DNA from: JBBAFB01 sp041655595
GTDB lineage: Bacteria > Bacillota > DULZ01
Reading direction: 5' to 3'
Assembly (NCBI GenBank): GCA_041655595.1
Contig: JBBAFB010000042.1
Span: 1-15,730, forward strand
DNA: 15,730 nucleotides
This document shows positions 1-7,983 of the stretch, piece after piece. Position numbers and translations under genes: made by a program. Numbering within the stretch: position 1 is the first letter of the stretch; each line of letters starts with the position of its first letter. Below the pieces are notes generated by a model. That model saw only the letters and a list, made by a program, of their open reading frames with translations. It was not told the origin of the DNA and made no database searches.

Positions 1-1232
1 GGCCGGTTTTAATTGATATACCGAAGGATGTTTCCGGAGGTCTTTTGAAAAAATATCAGGTACCGGAACGAGTAGAATTAAGAGGCTATAAGCCTACTCT
101 CAGGGGACATTCATCTCAAATTCGCAGCCTGGCGGAGTTAATTAAAGAAGCCAAAAAACCTTTAATTTATGCGGGAGGCGGGGTGGTTCATGCCGATGCC
201 CACCAGGAGCTACTGGCTTTGGCAGAAAAGGCTGATATACCTGTAACTACTACCCTGCAGGGTTTAGGGGTATTCCCCGAGAATCACCCCCTTTCCATAG
301 GTATGTTGGGAATGCATGGCCTGCCCTGTGCCAACATTACTGTACAGGAATCCGATTTGCTAATCGGCTTGGGAGTTAGGTTTGACGATCGGGTAACCCT
401 ATCTGTGGAACGTTTTGCCCCTAAGGCAAAGGTTGTGCATGTGGACGTAGATCCCGCTGAAATAAGTAAAAATGTTCTTGTGGATTTACCTATTGTGGGG
501 GATGTTCGTTTGGTGCTGGAAGACTTGCTGGAGTTGGTGCCTAAGAAGGAAAATCCTGAATGGATCGAGGAAGTTCACCAGATTAAAAAGGGCTGCCCCC
601 TGATTTATGGAGATTATAAGGCTTTACTGAAACCTCAATATGTATTGGAAAAACTGGCGGGGTTGCTGGAAGGCAGAAATAGTATTATCACCGCTGATGT
701 GGGCCAGCATCAAATGTGGACTGCCCAGTATAACAAGTTTTTGAAACCGAGAACTTTTCTCACCTCCGGTGGTTTGGGTACGATGGGTTATGGTTTTCCC
801 GCTTCGGTGGGTGCCCAAATAGCGGCACCTGATGCTACTGTAGTTGCAGTGACAGGGGATGGCAGTTTTCAAATGCATATGGCAGAATTGGGAACTGCAA
901 CCGAAAACAATTTGCCCATTAAAATTTTGCTATTTAATAATAGTTACTTAGGTATGGTTAAACAGCTACAGCACTTCTTTGTGGAGGAACGTTATGCCGG
1001 TGTTGAATTTACCGGTAACCCCGATTTTGTTCATTTAATTGGTTCCTATAGAAATGCGGCCAGCTATCGCATTACTAACTATGATGAAGTGGAAGATGTG
1101 TTAAAAGAAGCCTTGGATAATGGGAAGTTAACTTTGATTGAATGCGTCATCAGTGATCAGGAATATGTTTATCCCATCGTCCCAAATGAAAAGGGTTTGG
1201 ATGAAATGATCCATTACCCCGAGGAAGGATAG
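1..1232 (+). CDS. ilvB: Acetolactate synthase large subunit, 5' end outside window
   Basis: ThDP/FAD enzyme condensing two pyruvates to acetolactate (valine, leucine) or pyruvate with 2-oxobutyrate (isoleucine). The reading frame is open from the left edge, first complete codon at base 3, where PVLIDIPKDV is the usual end of the N-terminal ThDP domain. An in-frame TTG at 45 has no good ribosome site of its own and is internal. About 409 of the roughly 550-560 residues usual for the family are present. The central FAD-binding domain shows GMLGMHG and RFDDRVT. The C-terminal ThDP domain shows QHQMW, GGLGTMG, GDGSFQM and NNSYLGMV. Odd points: the conserved Trp of the GMVxQW motif is Leu (codon 966-968), TLMG reads TLQG, and the usual AYGxxGxR stretch reads SYRNAASYR. 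It could be a second, specialised IlvB copy. No ilvN or ilvC follows; leuA starts 5 bases after the stop. Confidence 0.93.
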   Translation, partial: PVLIDIPKDVSGGLLKKYQVPERVELRGYKPTLRGHSSQIRSLAELIKEAKKPLIYAGGGVVHADAHQELLALAEKADIPVTTTLQGLGVFPENHPLSIGMLGMHGLPCANITVQESDLLIGLGVRFDDRVTLSVERFAPKAKVVHVDVDPAEISKNVLVDLPIVGDVRLVLEDLLELVPKKENPEWIEEVHQIKKGCPLIYGDYKALLKPQYVLEKLAGLLEGRNSIITADVGQHQMWTAQYNKFLKPRTFLTSGGLGTMGYGFPASVGAQIAAPDATVVAVTGDGSFQMHMAELGTATENNLPIKILLFNNSYLGMVKQLQHFFVEERYAGVEFTGNPDFVHLIGSYRNAASYRITNYDEVEDVLKEALDNGKLTLIECVISDQEYVYPIVPNEKGLDEMIHYPEEG

Positions 1233-1237
1233 TGGTT

Positions 1238-2776
1238 ATGGCGAACAGAGTTTATATTTTTGATACTACCCTGCGGGATGGGGAGCAATCCCCCGGAGTG
1301 AGCTTAAATATTCAAGAAAAGCTGGAAATAGCCGGCCAATTGGCACGCCTCGGGGTAGATATAATTGAAGCGGGTTTTCCAATTACTTCCCAGGGGGACT
1401 TTGAGGCGGTCAAAGCCATAGCTGATTCTGTTCAAGGACCGGAAATTTGCGCTTTGGCCAGGGCAGCGGAAAAAGATATTGACCGAGCCTGGGAAGCATT
1501 AAAGGGGTCGAAAAATCCACGTATTCACACCTTTATTGCCACCTCAGATATTCACTTGAAGCACAAGTTAAGGATGTCCAGGGAAGAGGTCTTAGAAGCG
1601 ATTAAAAAGGCTGTTATCTACGCCCGCAGGTATACGGATAATGTGGAATATTCCCCGGAGGACGCCTCCCGAACGGACCGGGATTTTATTTGCCGGGTGG
1701 TGGAGACTGCCATTGAAGCCGGGGCAAAAGTGGTCAATATTCCTGATACCGTCGGCTTCGCCACCCCGGATGAGTTTGGCAGTTTTATTGCCAATATCAC
1801 CAATAGGGTACCTAATGTAGATAAGGGTATCATTAGCGTTCATTGTCATAATGATTTGGGTTTGGCTGTTGCTAACACCTTAGCTGCCCTGAAAAATGGG
1901 GCTAGACAGGTGGAGGGTTCCATTAACGGCATCGGCGAAAGAGCCGGCAATGTTTCCTTAGAAGAAGTTGTAATGGCTCTAGCCACCAGAAAAGATCAAT
2001 ATAATTTATATACCGGAATTAACTTGGAAGAAATCTATCGAACCAGTCGCCTGGTTAGCAGTATGACGGGTATGCCCATCCACAGCAATAAGCCTATTGT
2101 GGGTAAAAATGTTTTTGTTCACGAATCCGGCATTCATCAAGATGGGGTTCTAAAAGAAAGAACCACTTATGAAATTATGAATCCGGCCACCATCGGCTTG
2201 TCCATCAAAAATATTGTTCTGGGCAAGCATTCCGGTCGCCATGCCTTTAGGGAGCGTCTGTCCGAGCTAGGTTATAAGCTAACGGATGAAAACCTTGATA
2301 AGGCCTTTCAAAGATTTAAAAACATGGCGGACCGCAAAAAAGAGATTACCGATAGGGATTTAGAGGCCATTGTAGAAGATGAAATTCAAATCATACCGGA
2401 GAAGTTTCAATTGGAGCATTTGCATATCTCCAGCGGCAATCGGGTTGTGCCCACGGCTACGGTGGGAATTTTAGCCGGTGATCAACTCTTGGAAGAAGCG
2501 GGTTGCGGTGATGGTCCGGTGGATGCCGTTTTTAAGACTATTGATAAAATTACCGGAATCATAGTGGATTTAAAGCATTATGGTCTAAACGCCGTTACCG
2601 GCGGTAAGGATGCTATGGGAGAGGTTACCGTGCGGTTGGCGATTCAAAATAAAGTTTTTATAGGCAGGGGCTTTAGTACAGATATAATTGAAGCAAGTGC
2701 CAAGGCTTATCTCAACGCCCTTAATAAAGGAGTGTATGACCTGGGGGAAGGCATCATTGGTCAAAATGGTAGATAA
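1238..2776 (+). CDS. leuA: 2-isopropylmalate synthase
   Basis: Condenses acetyl-CoA with 2-oxoisovalerate, the first committed step of leucine synthesis. It is 512 residues, normal for the long bacterial LeuA class. The N-terminal TIM barrel carries DTTLRDGEQSPG (residues 9-20), the metal-binding HCHND (202-206) and GNVSLEE with N238. These positions match the numbering usual for bacterial LeuA. The last ~120 residues resemble the LeuA regulatory dimer domain that binds leucine. ATG at 1238 is chosen because GAGGAAGG (1221-1228) lies 9 bases upstream. A GTG at 1232, overlapping the ilvB stop, would have only 3 bases of spacing. The gene is translationally close-coupled to ilvB and lies 23 bases before leuC. 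Confidence 0.96.
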   Translation: MANRVYIFDTTLRDGEQSPGVSLNIQEKLEIAGQLARLGVDIIEAGFPITSQGDFEAVKAIADSVQGPEICALARAAEKDIDRAWEALKGSKNPRIHTFIATSDIHLKHKLRMSREEVLEAIKKAVIYARRYTDNVEYSPEDASRTDRDFICRVVETAIEAGAKVVNIPDTVGFATPDEFGSFIANITNRVPNVDKGIISVHCHNDLGLAVANTLAALKNGARQVEGSINGIGERAGNVSLEEVVMALATRKDQYNLYTGINLEEIYRTSRLVSSMTGMPIHSNKPIVGKNVFVHESGIHQDGVLKERTTYEIMNPATIGLSIKNIVLGKHSGRHAFRERLSELGYKLTDENLDKAFQRFKNMADRKKEITDRDLEAIVEDEIQIIPEKFQLEHLHISSGNRVVPTATVGILAGDQLLEEAGCGDGPVDAVFKTIDKITGIIVDLKHYGLNAVTGGKDAMGEVTVRLAIQNKVFIGRGFSTDIIEASAKAYLNALNKGVYDLGEGIIGQNGR

Positions 2777-2799
2777 ACTTTTAAAAAGGAGTGTTGCCA

Positions 2800-4074
2800 A
2801 TGGGAATGACAATTAGTGAAAAAATCTTAGCAGCTCATGCCGGAAAAAAATACGTAGAACCTGGCGAATTAATTAACGCAAAATTAGATATTGTATTGGG
2901 AAATGACATAACTGCCCCCGTTGCGATCAAAGAATTTGAAAACTTGGGGCTGAATAAAGTTTTTGACCCCGATAAGGTTGTGCTGGTGCCGGATCATTTT
3001 ACTCCGAATAAGGATATAAAATCGGCGGAACAGGCTAAGGTGCTAAGAGAGTTTGCCTATAAATATAATTTAACCAATTATTTTGAAGTGGGTAGGATGG
3101 GCATCGAACATTGTTTGTTGCCGGAACAGGGCTTGGTATTGCCCGGGGATTTAATCATTGGGGCTGATTCTCATACTTGCACCTATGGTGCACTTGGTGC
3201 CTTTGCCACAGGTGTGGGCAGTACTGATATGGCGGCGGGAATGGCCACCGGGGAATCCTGGTTTAGGGTGCCTGAAACCATTAAATTTGTTTTTTATAAC
3301 AAGCTCAAGCCTTATGTTGGTGGTAAGGATTTAATTCTTTATGTGATTGGCTTAATTGGGGTGGATGGAGCCAGATATATGGCCATGGAGTTTACCGGCG
3401 AAACCATTAAAGAGTTGTCAATGGATAGTCGTTTTACTATGGCTAATATGGCGGTTGAAGCCGGGGCCAAAAACGGTATTTTTGAGCAGGATGAAAAGAC
3501 CCTTGCTTATATTGAAAAAAGAGCAAAAAGACCATATACCCTCTACCAAAGTGATGCAAATGCCAACTATGATAGGATCATTGAAATAGATGTTTCCAAA
3601 ATTGAGCCTCAGGTTGCTTTTCCTCATTTGCCGGAAAATACCCGTCCCATTAGTCGGGTGGGTAAGGTGGAAATTGACCAGGTTGTTATCGGTTCCTGTA
3701 CTAATGGCAGAATTGAAGATTTACGGATTGCCGCCAAACTGTTAAAGGATAAGGTAGTTCACCCCCGGGTTCGGTTGATTGTTCTACCGGGTACTCAAGA
3801 AATTTATTTACAAGCTGTGAGAGAAGGAATAGCGGAAACGGTTGTTCAAGCAGGCGGTGTCTTCAGCACTCCCACCTGCGGCCCCTGCTTAGGAGGTCAT
3901 ATGGGTATTTTGGCTAAAGGGGAAAGGGCTGTATCCACTACTAATCGAAATTTTGTAGGTAGGATGGGACATCCGCAAAGCGAAGTATATCTGTCCAGTC
4001 CGGCAATTGCTGCTGCCAGTGCCGTTTTAGGCAGAATAGCCGATCCCAAGGAGGTTGATGAAGATGCTGTTTAA
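2800..4074 (+). CDS. leuC: 3-isopropylmalate dehydratase, large subunit
   Basis: Large subunit of the [4Fe-4S] isomerase converting 2- to 3-isopropylmalate; it acts with LeuD. At 424 residues it belongs to the shorter LeuC/HACN type found in clostridia and archaea rather than the ~465-residue enterobacterial type. Cluster ligands are visible as C300 (GSCTNGR) and C360/C363 (TCGPCLGG). GADSHTCTYGALGAFATGVG is the aconitase-family substrate region. ATG at 2800 is preferred because AAAGGAG (2785-2791) sits 8 bases upstream; a GTG at 2791 overlaps that site. The stop overlaps the start of leuD. In operons that also carry cimA, LeuCD can isomerise citramalate to 3-methylmalate as well; that second role is inference here. 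Confidence 0.96.
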   Translation: MGMTISEKILAAHAGKKYVEPGELINAKLDIVLGNDITAPVAIKEFENLGLNKVFDPDKVVLVPDHFTPNKDIKSAEQAKVLREFAYKYNLTNYFEVGRMGIEHCLLPEQGLVLPGDLIIGADSHTCTYGALGAFATGVGSTDMAAGMATGESWFRVPETIKFVFYNKLKPYVGGKDLILYVIGLIGVDGARYMAMEFTGETIKELSMDSRFTMANMAVEAGAKNGIFEQDEKTLAYIEKRAKRPYTLYQSDANANYDRIIEIDVSKIEPQVAFPHLPENTRPISRVGKVEIDQVVIGSCTNGRIEDLRIAAKLLKDKVVHPRVRLIVLPGTQEIYLQAVREGIAETVVQAGGVFSTPTCGPCLGGHMGILAKGERAVSTTNRNFVGRMGHPQSEVYLSSPAIAAASAVLGRIADPKEVDEDAV

Positions 4075-4564
4075 AGGAAGAGCTTTTAAATTTGGTAATG
4101 ATATTGACACAGATGCTATTATTCCAGCTCGCTATATGAACACCTCTGATTCTATGGAGTTGGCTAAACACTGCATGGAGGATGCGGATCCAGAATTTGT
4201 TAATAAAATTACTCCCGGGGACATTATCGTTGCCGGCAAAAATTTTGGCTGCGGCAGCTCTAGGGAGCACGCACCCATAGCTATTAAATATGCGGGGATT
4301 TCCGGTGTTGTGGCAAAATCCTTTGCCCGAATATTTTTTAGAAATGCAATTAATATCGGTTTACCGATATTTGAATCTCCAGAAGCAGCAGAGGCTGTTA
4401 ATGAGGGTGACCAAATAGAGATAGAGGCGGAAACCGGTGTAATTACCAACTTAACCCGGGGAGAAACCTACCAGGCCAAACCCTTTCCCGGGTTCATGCA
4501 GGAATTAATTTCCTCCGGGGGTTTGATGGCTTATGTCAGAGAAAAGGGGGTTAAAAATGGCTAA
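4064..4564 (+). CDS. leuD: 3-isopropylmalate dehydratase, small subunit
   Basis: Small swivelling subunit of isopropylmalate isomerase; it completes the active site with LeuC. The protein is 166 residues, the usual length for the short LeuD partner of HACN-type LeuC. FGNDIDTDAIIPARYMNTSD near the N-terminus and GCGSSREHAP (residues 62-71) are family signatures. Three starts are in frame: TTG 4055, ATG 4058 and ATG 4064. AAGGAGG at 4048-4054 gives 9 bases of spacing to 4064 and only 3 to 4058, so 4064 is chosen. This overlaps leuC by 11 bases and implies translational coupling, which fits a 1:1 complex. The 3' end overlaps leuB by 8 bases. Confidence 0.95.
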   Translation: MLFKGRAFKFGNDIDTDAIIPARYMNTSDSMELAKHCMEDADPEFVNKITPGDIIVAGKNFGCGSSREHAPIAIKYAGISGVVAKSFARIFFRNAINIGLPIFESPEAAEAVNEGDQIEIEAETGVITNLTRGETYQAKPFPGFMQELISSGGLMAYVREKGVKNG

Positions 4565-5630
4565 AATTGCAGTTTTACCTGGAGATGGGATCGGCAGAGA
4601 AATAATCCCGGAGGCGCAAAAGGTATTGGAGATTATTGCCGGTGCATATGACTTGCAGTTTGAATTTACCGAGGGTTTAATTGGCGGTGCGGCCATTGAT
4701 GCCGCAGGTAGCCCCTTGCCGGAGGAAACAGTAGAACTCTGTCAAGCCAGTGATGGTATTTTGATGGGGGCGGTAGGGGGACCGAAGTGGGATACCCTAC
4801 CGGTATCGCAAAGGCCTGAGGTTGCTGCTTTATTGCCCTTGCGTAAAAGGTTGGGCCTTTACGGAAACATACGACCTGCCTTTTTATTTCCTGCCTTGAT
4901 TAATGCTTCAACTTTAAAGCCGGAGGTCGTCAAAGGGACCGACCTAGTGGTTATTAGGGAACTAACCGGAGGTATTTATTTTGGTGATAAAACCCGGGAA
5001 AAAACTCCTACCGGTGAAAGAGTGCTGGAGGTGCTGGCTTATACAACAGAAGAAATAGAAAGGATTCTCCGTTTAGGTTTTGAAACAGCCCTGCAGAGGG
5101 GAAAAAGGCTTACTTCCGTGGATAAGGCCAATGTACTGGAAAGCTCCAGGTTGTGGAGAGAGATGGCTGTTAAAATCCATCGGGACTACCCGGAGGTGGA
5201 GCTGGAGCATATGTATGTAGATAACTGCGCCATGCAATTGATCAGAAAGCCCAGCCAATTCGATGTGATTGTGACTGAAAATATGTTTGGGGATATCCTA
5301 ACTGACGAGGCTTCCATGCTAACCGGTTCCATTGGTATGCTGGCTTCCGCCAGTATCGGCGGTAAGGTGGCTCTTTATGAACCAGCCCACGGTTCAGCCC
5401 CGGATATTGCAGGCCAACAAAAAGCAAATCCCTTGGCAACAATACTTTCTGCTGCTTTGATGCTACAGTATACCTTTAATTTGCCTGAGGCTATGGAAAA
5501 AATAAAAGCCGCAATTTCTTTGGTGTTGGAGGCAGGCTACAGAACCCCGGATATAATGGAAGAAGGTGCAAAACTGGTTGATACCGGCACCATGGGGGAT
5601 CTAGTGTGCAAATACTTGGAAGAGGTATAA
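4557..5630 (+). CDS. leuB: 3-isopropylmalate dehydrogenase
   Basis: NAD-dependent oxidative decarboxylase that turns 3-isopropylmalate into 2-oxoisocaproate, the last carbon-skeleton step to leucine. It is 357 residues, normal for the family. The sequence shows the N-terminal GDGIG, the substrate-binding RKRLGLYGNIRPA (from R96), ELTGGIYFG, and metal-binding aspartates D222 (VDNCAMQ), D246 and D250 (MFGDILTDEASM). The cofactor loop YEPAHGSAPDIAG follows. ATG 4557 is preceded by AAGGGGG (4544-4550) with 6 bases of spacing; an earlier in-frame ATG at 4533 lies inside leuD and has no good site. It overlaps leuD by 8 bases and is followed 2 bases after its stop by cimA. It may also oxidise 3-methylmalate from the citramalate route (inference). 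Confidence 0.97.
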   Translation: MAKIAVLPGDGIGREIIPEAQKVLEIIAGAYDLQFEFTEGLIGGAAIDAAGSPLPEETVELCQASDGILMGAVGGPKWDTLPVSQRPEVAALLPLRKRLGLYGNIRPAFLFPALINASTLKPEVVKGTDLVVIRELTGGIYFGDKTREKTPTGERVLEVLAYTTEEIERILRLGFETALQRGKRLTSVDKANVLESSRLWREMAVKIHRDYPEVELEHMYVDNCAMQLIRKPSQFDVIVTENMFGDILTDEASMLTGSIGMLASASIGGKVALYEPAHGSAPDIAGQQKANPLATILSAALMLQYTFNLPEAMEKIKAAISLVLEAGYRTPDIMEEGAKLVDTGTMGDLVCKYLEEV

Positions 5631-5632
5631 AT

Positions 5633-7195
5633 ATGAAAAAAATTTATGTTTACGATACAACACTTCGGGATGGCTCCCAGGGAGAAGGAGTTTCCCTAAG
5701 CGTTGATGACAAACTGAAAATAGCCGCTTGCCTGGATAATTTGGGGGTTGACTATATTGAAGGGGGTTGGCCCGGTTCGAATCCCAAGGACCAAGAGTTT
5801 TATCAAAGAGCCGGGGAGTTGAGTTTTGACCATGCTAAACTAACTGCCTTTGGCAGCACTAGACGGCCTAACACAAAACCTGAATCGGATGCAAATCTGC
5901 AAGCCCTTATCAGTTCGGGTGTGTCCGCAGTGACCATCTTCGGTAAAAGCTGGGATCTTCACGTTTTTGAAGCCTTGGGCACCACTTTGGAGGAAAACCT
6001 ATTGATGGTGGAGGATTCCATCAGCTATCTTAAAAAGCGGGGTATGGAAGTTCATTTTGATGCCGAACATTTTTTTGATGGCTATAAAAACAATCCGGAG
6101 TACGCCTTAAAGGTGTTGGGGGCGGCGGCCCGGGGAGGGGCAGATTGGTTAATTCTATGTGATACCAATGGAGGGAGTCTGCCGGCAGAAATAAGAGCGG
6201 CTACCGAGGTTGTTGCCAGTCTTTTTGAAACCCCTTTGGGAATGCACTGCCATAATGACGGAGATCTGGCCGTGGCCAACACTTTGGCAGGAGTTGAAGC
6301 AGGTGCAATTCAGATTCAAGGTACCATTAATGGCTTAGGGGAACGCTGCGGAAATGCGAATCTTTGCAGTATTCTTCCAAATTTAGAGTTAAAACTAAAG
6401 TATCAACTTTTACCGGAGAATAAGATGAAACAGCTGACGGACTGTTCTCGTTATATCAGTGAAATTGCTAATTTAGTTCAGCATAATGATCAACCCTTTG
6501 TCGGGAGGAGTGCTTTTGCCCATAAGGCGGGAGTCCATGTCAGTGCGGTTTTAAAGCATCCGGAAACCTACGAGCATTTACTGCCGGAGGCAGTTGGCAA
6601 TACCCGGCGAATCTTGGTATCCGAGCTATCCGGCGCTTCAAATTTAATCGGTAAGGCGGAAGAGCTGGGCCTGGACTTTTCTGACAAAAAGGTGACAAAA
6701 GAATTGATTCAAAACATCAAAGAAATGGAATTTAAAGGCTATCAGTTCGAAGGGGCGGAGGCCTCCTTGGAATTATTTTTAAAGAAAAATACCGGTGAAT
6801 TCAAGCCCTATTTTTCGGTTGATTCCTTTAAAATTTTATCCGAAAGATCTGCCCAAGGTGAAACCCTGTCCGAGGCCATGATAAAAATCAGAGTGGACGA
6901 CAAAATGGTGCATACCGCAGCGGAAGGCAACGGACCGGTTAACGCACTGGATAATGCCCTGCGTAAAGGTTTGGAGGAATTTTTCCCTGAGATTGCAAAG
7001 ATGCATTTAAGTGACTATAAGGTGAGAGTCCTAGATGAAAAGGATGCAACCAGGGCCACTGTGCGGGTTTTGATTGAATCCAGGGATGTAACCGGCGCTT
7101 GGAATACCGTGGGAGTTTCCACGGATATCATCGAAGCCAGCTGGCGTGCCCTGCTGGATAGTATTGACTTTTTCTTGATGAAACGACAGAAATAA
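5633..7195 (+). CDS. cimA: (R)-citramalate synthase
   Basis: Condenses acetyl-CoA with pyruvate to citramalate, the entry to threonine-independent isoleucine synthesis through 2-oxobutyrate. The 520-residue protein is a LeuA paralogue of the long citramalate synthase type. DTTLRDGSQGEGVSLS (residues 8-23) and HCHNDGDLAVANT (205-217) mark the catalytic barrel; SQGEGVS replaces the SPGVS of leuA and EGGWPGSNPKD is typical of this branch. The C-terminal ~130 residues resemble the LeuA regulatory fold. GGAAGAGG (5618-5625) lies 7 bases before ATG 5633; the frame is open upstream into leuB without a better start. It is the last gene of the operon and is followed by a strong hairpin terminator. Separation from LeuA and homocitrate synthase rests on motifs and length, so specificity is well supported but not proven. 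Confidence 0.9.
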   Translation: MKKIYVYDTTLRDGSQGEGVSLSVDDKLKIAACLDNLGVDYIEGGWPGSNPKDQEFYQRAGELSFDHAKLTAFGSTRRPNTKPESDANLQALISSGVSAVTIFGKSWDLHVFEALGTTLEENLLMVEDSISYLKKRGMEVHFDAEHFFDGYKNNPEYALKVLGAAARGGADWLILCDTNGGSLPAEIRAATEVVASLFETPLGMHCHNDGDLAVANTLAGVEAGAIQIQGTINGLGERCGNANLCSILPNLELKLKYQLLPENKMKQLTDCSRYISEIANLVQHNDQPFVGRSAFAHKAGVHVSAVLKHPETYEHLLPEAVGNTRRILVSELSGASNLIGKAEELGLDFSDKKVTKELIQNIKEMEFKGYQFEGAEASLELFLKKNTGEFKPYFSVDSFKILSERSAQGETLSEAMIKIRVDDKMVHTAAEGNGPVNALDNALRKGLEEFFPEIAKMHLSDYKVRVLDEKDATRATVRVLIESRDVTGAWNTVGVSTDIIEASWRALLDSIDFFLMKRQK

Positions 7196-7223
7196 TGGAA
7201 ATGGGCCGGGATAAGACCGGCCG

Positions 7224-7268
7224 TTAAAAAATAGCATCCACTTAATAACTGGTGGATGCTGTTTTTTT
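7224..7268. terminator. Bidirectional intrinsic terminator between cimA and the lipoprotein gene
   Basis: A perfect 9-bp stem, AGCATCCAC (7233-7241) with GTGGATGCT (7252-7260), closes a 10-base loop. It is followed on the plus strand by GTTTTTTT and preceded by TTAAAAAAT, which reads as a T-run on the minus strand. It can therefore stop both cimA transcription and the convergent lipoprotein transcript, whose stop codon is at 7308. A second small GC-rich hairpin, GGCCGG/CCGGCC (7204-7222), lies between the cimA stop and this terminator and has no T-run. Confidence 0.9.
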
Positions 7269-7307
7269 ATGAGGGTAAGAAGGGATAGATTTAGTCGGTT
7301 TTTTTAG

Positions 7308-7799
7308 TTACATTTCGGTGGAGGGCTTTAATCTGCGTCCGATTTCCTCCAACTCCTTGCCAAAGCTGGAAAGAGGTTTACCTTCCTTAACGCCTTCGGC
7401 AACCTTTTTGATTCTTTCCACTGAGTCGGTATCAGTAGTTACCATAATGTTTTTTAGTTTGCTATCAGTCTTTTTGGCTTCTGCCTCGGCTTCCTTCTTT
7501 ACTTTATCCACCAAATTGCCTTCTGCATCTTTTTCTAGATCTAAACCTATATACGCTGTGTTTTCACTTAGCACCACATGGGATTTTTCTACCCCCTGAA
7601 TTTTGTTGACATTATCCGCAATTTTATCCGCCCTTTGCTTTAGGTCCGCATCCCCCGCATTATTTGGCGCCGGTGTTACTTGATTTTGGCTAGGCGGCTG
7701 CGGCCCTGGCGGAACCGGCTTTCGTGTGGGGGTGCAGCCCATTAGGCTAAAAGTCACTAGGGCAAAAATAGTAAAGGCAAATAATATTCTTTTTGTCAT
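7308..7799 (-). CDS. YhcN/YlaJ-like sporulation lipoprotein
   Basis: Predicted 163-residue exported lipoprotein. The N-terminus MTKRILFAFTIFALVTFSLMGC is a short type II signal peptide with lipobox LMGC, so Cys22 would be lipidated and residues 1-21 removed. A proline-rich linker (about 25-45) leads to an acidic/lysine-rich domain with KIADNVNKIQGVEKSHVVLSE-like and KKTDSKLKNIMVTTD-like segments, the pattern of the YhcN/YlaJ family found in forespore and spore coats of bacilli and clostridia. ATG 7799 is chosen because AAGGAGG (7814-7808) lies 8 bases upstream; an in-frame GTG at 7808 overlaps that site. A sigma-G-like promoter directly precedes the gene. It converges on cimA across a shared terminator. 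Function beyond spore association is unknown. Confidence 0.82.
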   Translation of the reverse strand: MTKRILFAFTIFALVTFSLMGCTPTRKPVPPGPQPPSQNQVTPAPNNAGDADLKQRADKIADNVNKIQGVEKSHVVLSENTAYIGLDLEKDAEGNLVDKVKKEAEAEAKKTDSKLKNIMVTTDTDSVERIKKVAEGVKEGKPLSSFGKELEEIGRRLKPSTEM

Positions 7800-7819
7800 C
7801 TTTGTCACCTCCTTAATCT

Positions 7820-7848
7820 TAGTATGTAAAATGGCAATGTATTTATAC
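7820..7848 (-). promoter_or_regulatory. Sigma-G-type promoter of the lipoprotein gene
   Basis: On the minus strand GTATA (7848-7844) is followed after 17 bases by CATACTA (7826-7820). This fits the Bacillus sigma-G consensus (gyATR, 17-18 bases, cAtnnTA). The expected start of transcription falls at about 7813-7815, giving an unusually short leader with the ribosome site at its very 5' end. The match agrees independently with the YhcN/YlaJ assignment and suggests forespore expression. Confidence 0.62.
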
Positions 7849-7983
7849 TAGTAATTGTGTAAAATGAAAACCGACTTTCTTTTTAAAAGATTAGACAAAA
7901 GAGGTGGTTTTTCCCGAAGGATTATTTCCCGGCTTTAGCTAAATACCTACCAACATATGGTAACTGTTGAAAGGAGCAAAACT

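Noticed and set aside
45..1232. ilvB as a complete gene starting at TTG 45
   Set aside because: The frame is open to the left edge and encodes PVLIDIPKDV, a conserved part of acetolactate synthase, so the real start lies outside the window.
1592..1849. Minus-strand open frames inside leuA (also inside leuC, leuD, leuB, cimA and glmM)
   Set aside because: They lie opposite strongly conserved genes, lack ribosome sites and give low-complexity or non-protein-like translations.
7318..7599. 93-codon plus-strand frame opposite the lipoprotein gene
   Set aside because: Serine/leucine-rich shadow of the lysine/glutamate-rich lipoprotein; the minus-strand gene has signal peptide, ribosome site and promoter.
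7954..7962. CATATGGTA resembling a sigma-K -10 element before the 652-residue gene
   Set aside because: No AC-type -35 at the right distance, and the start of transcription would fall on the ribosome site.
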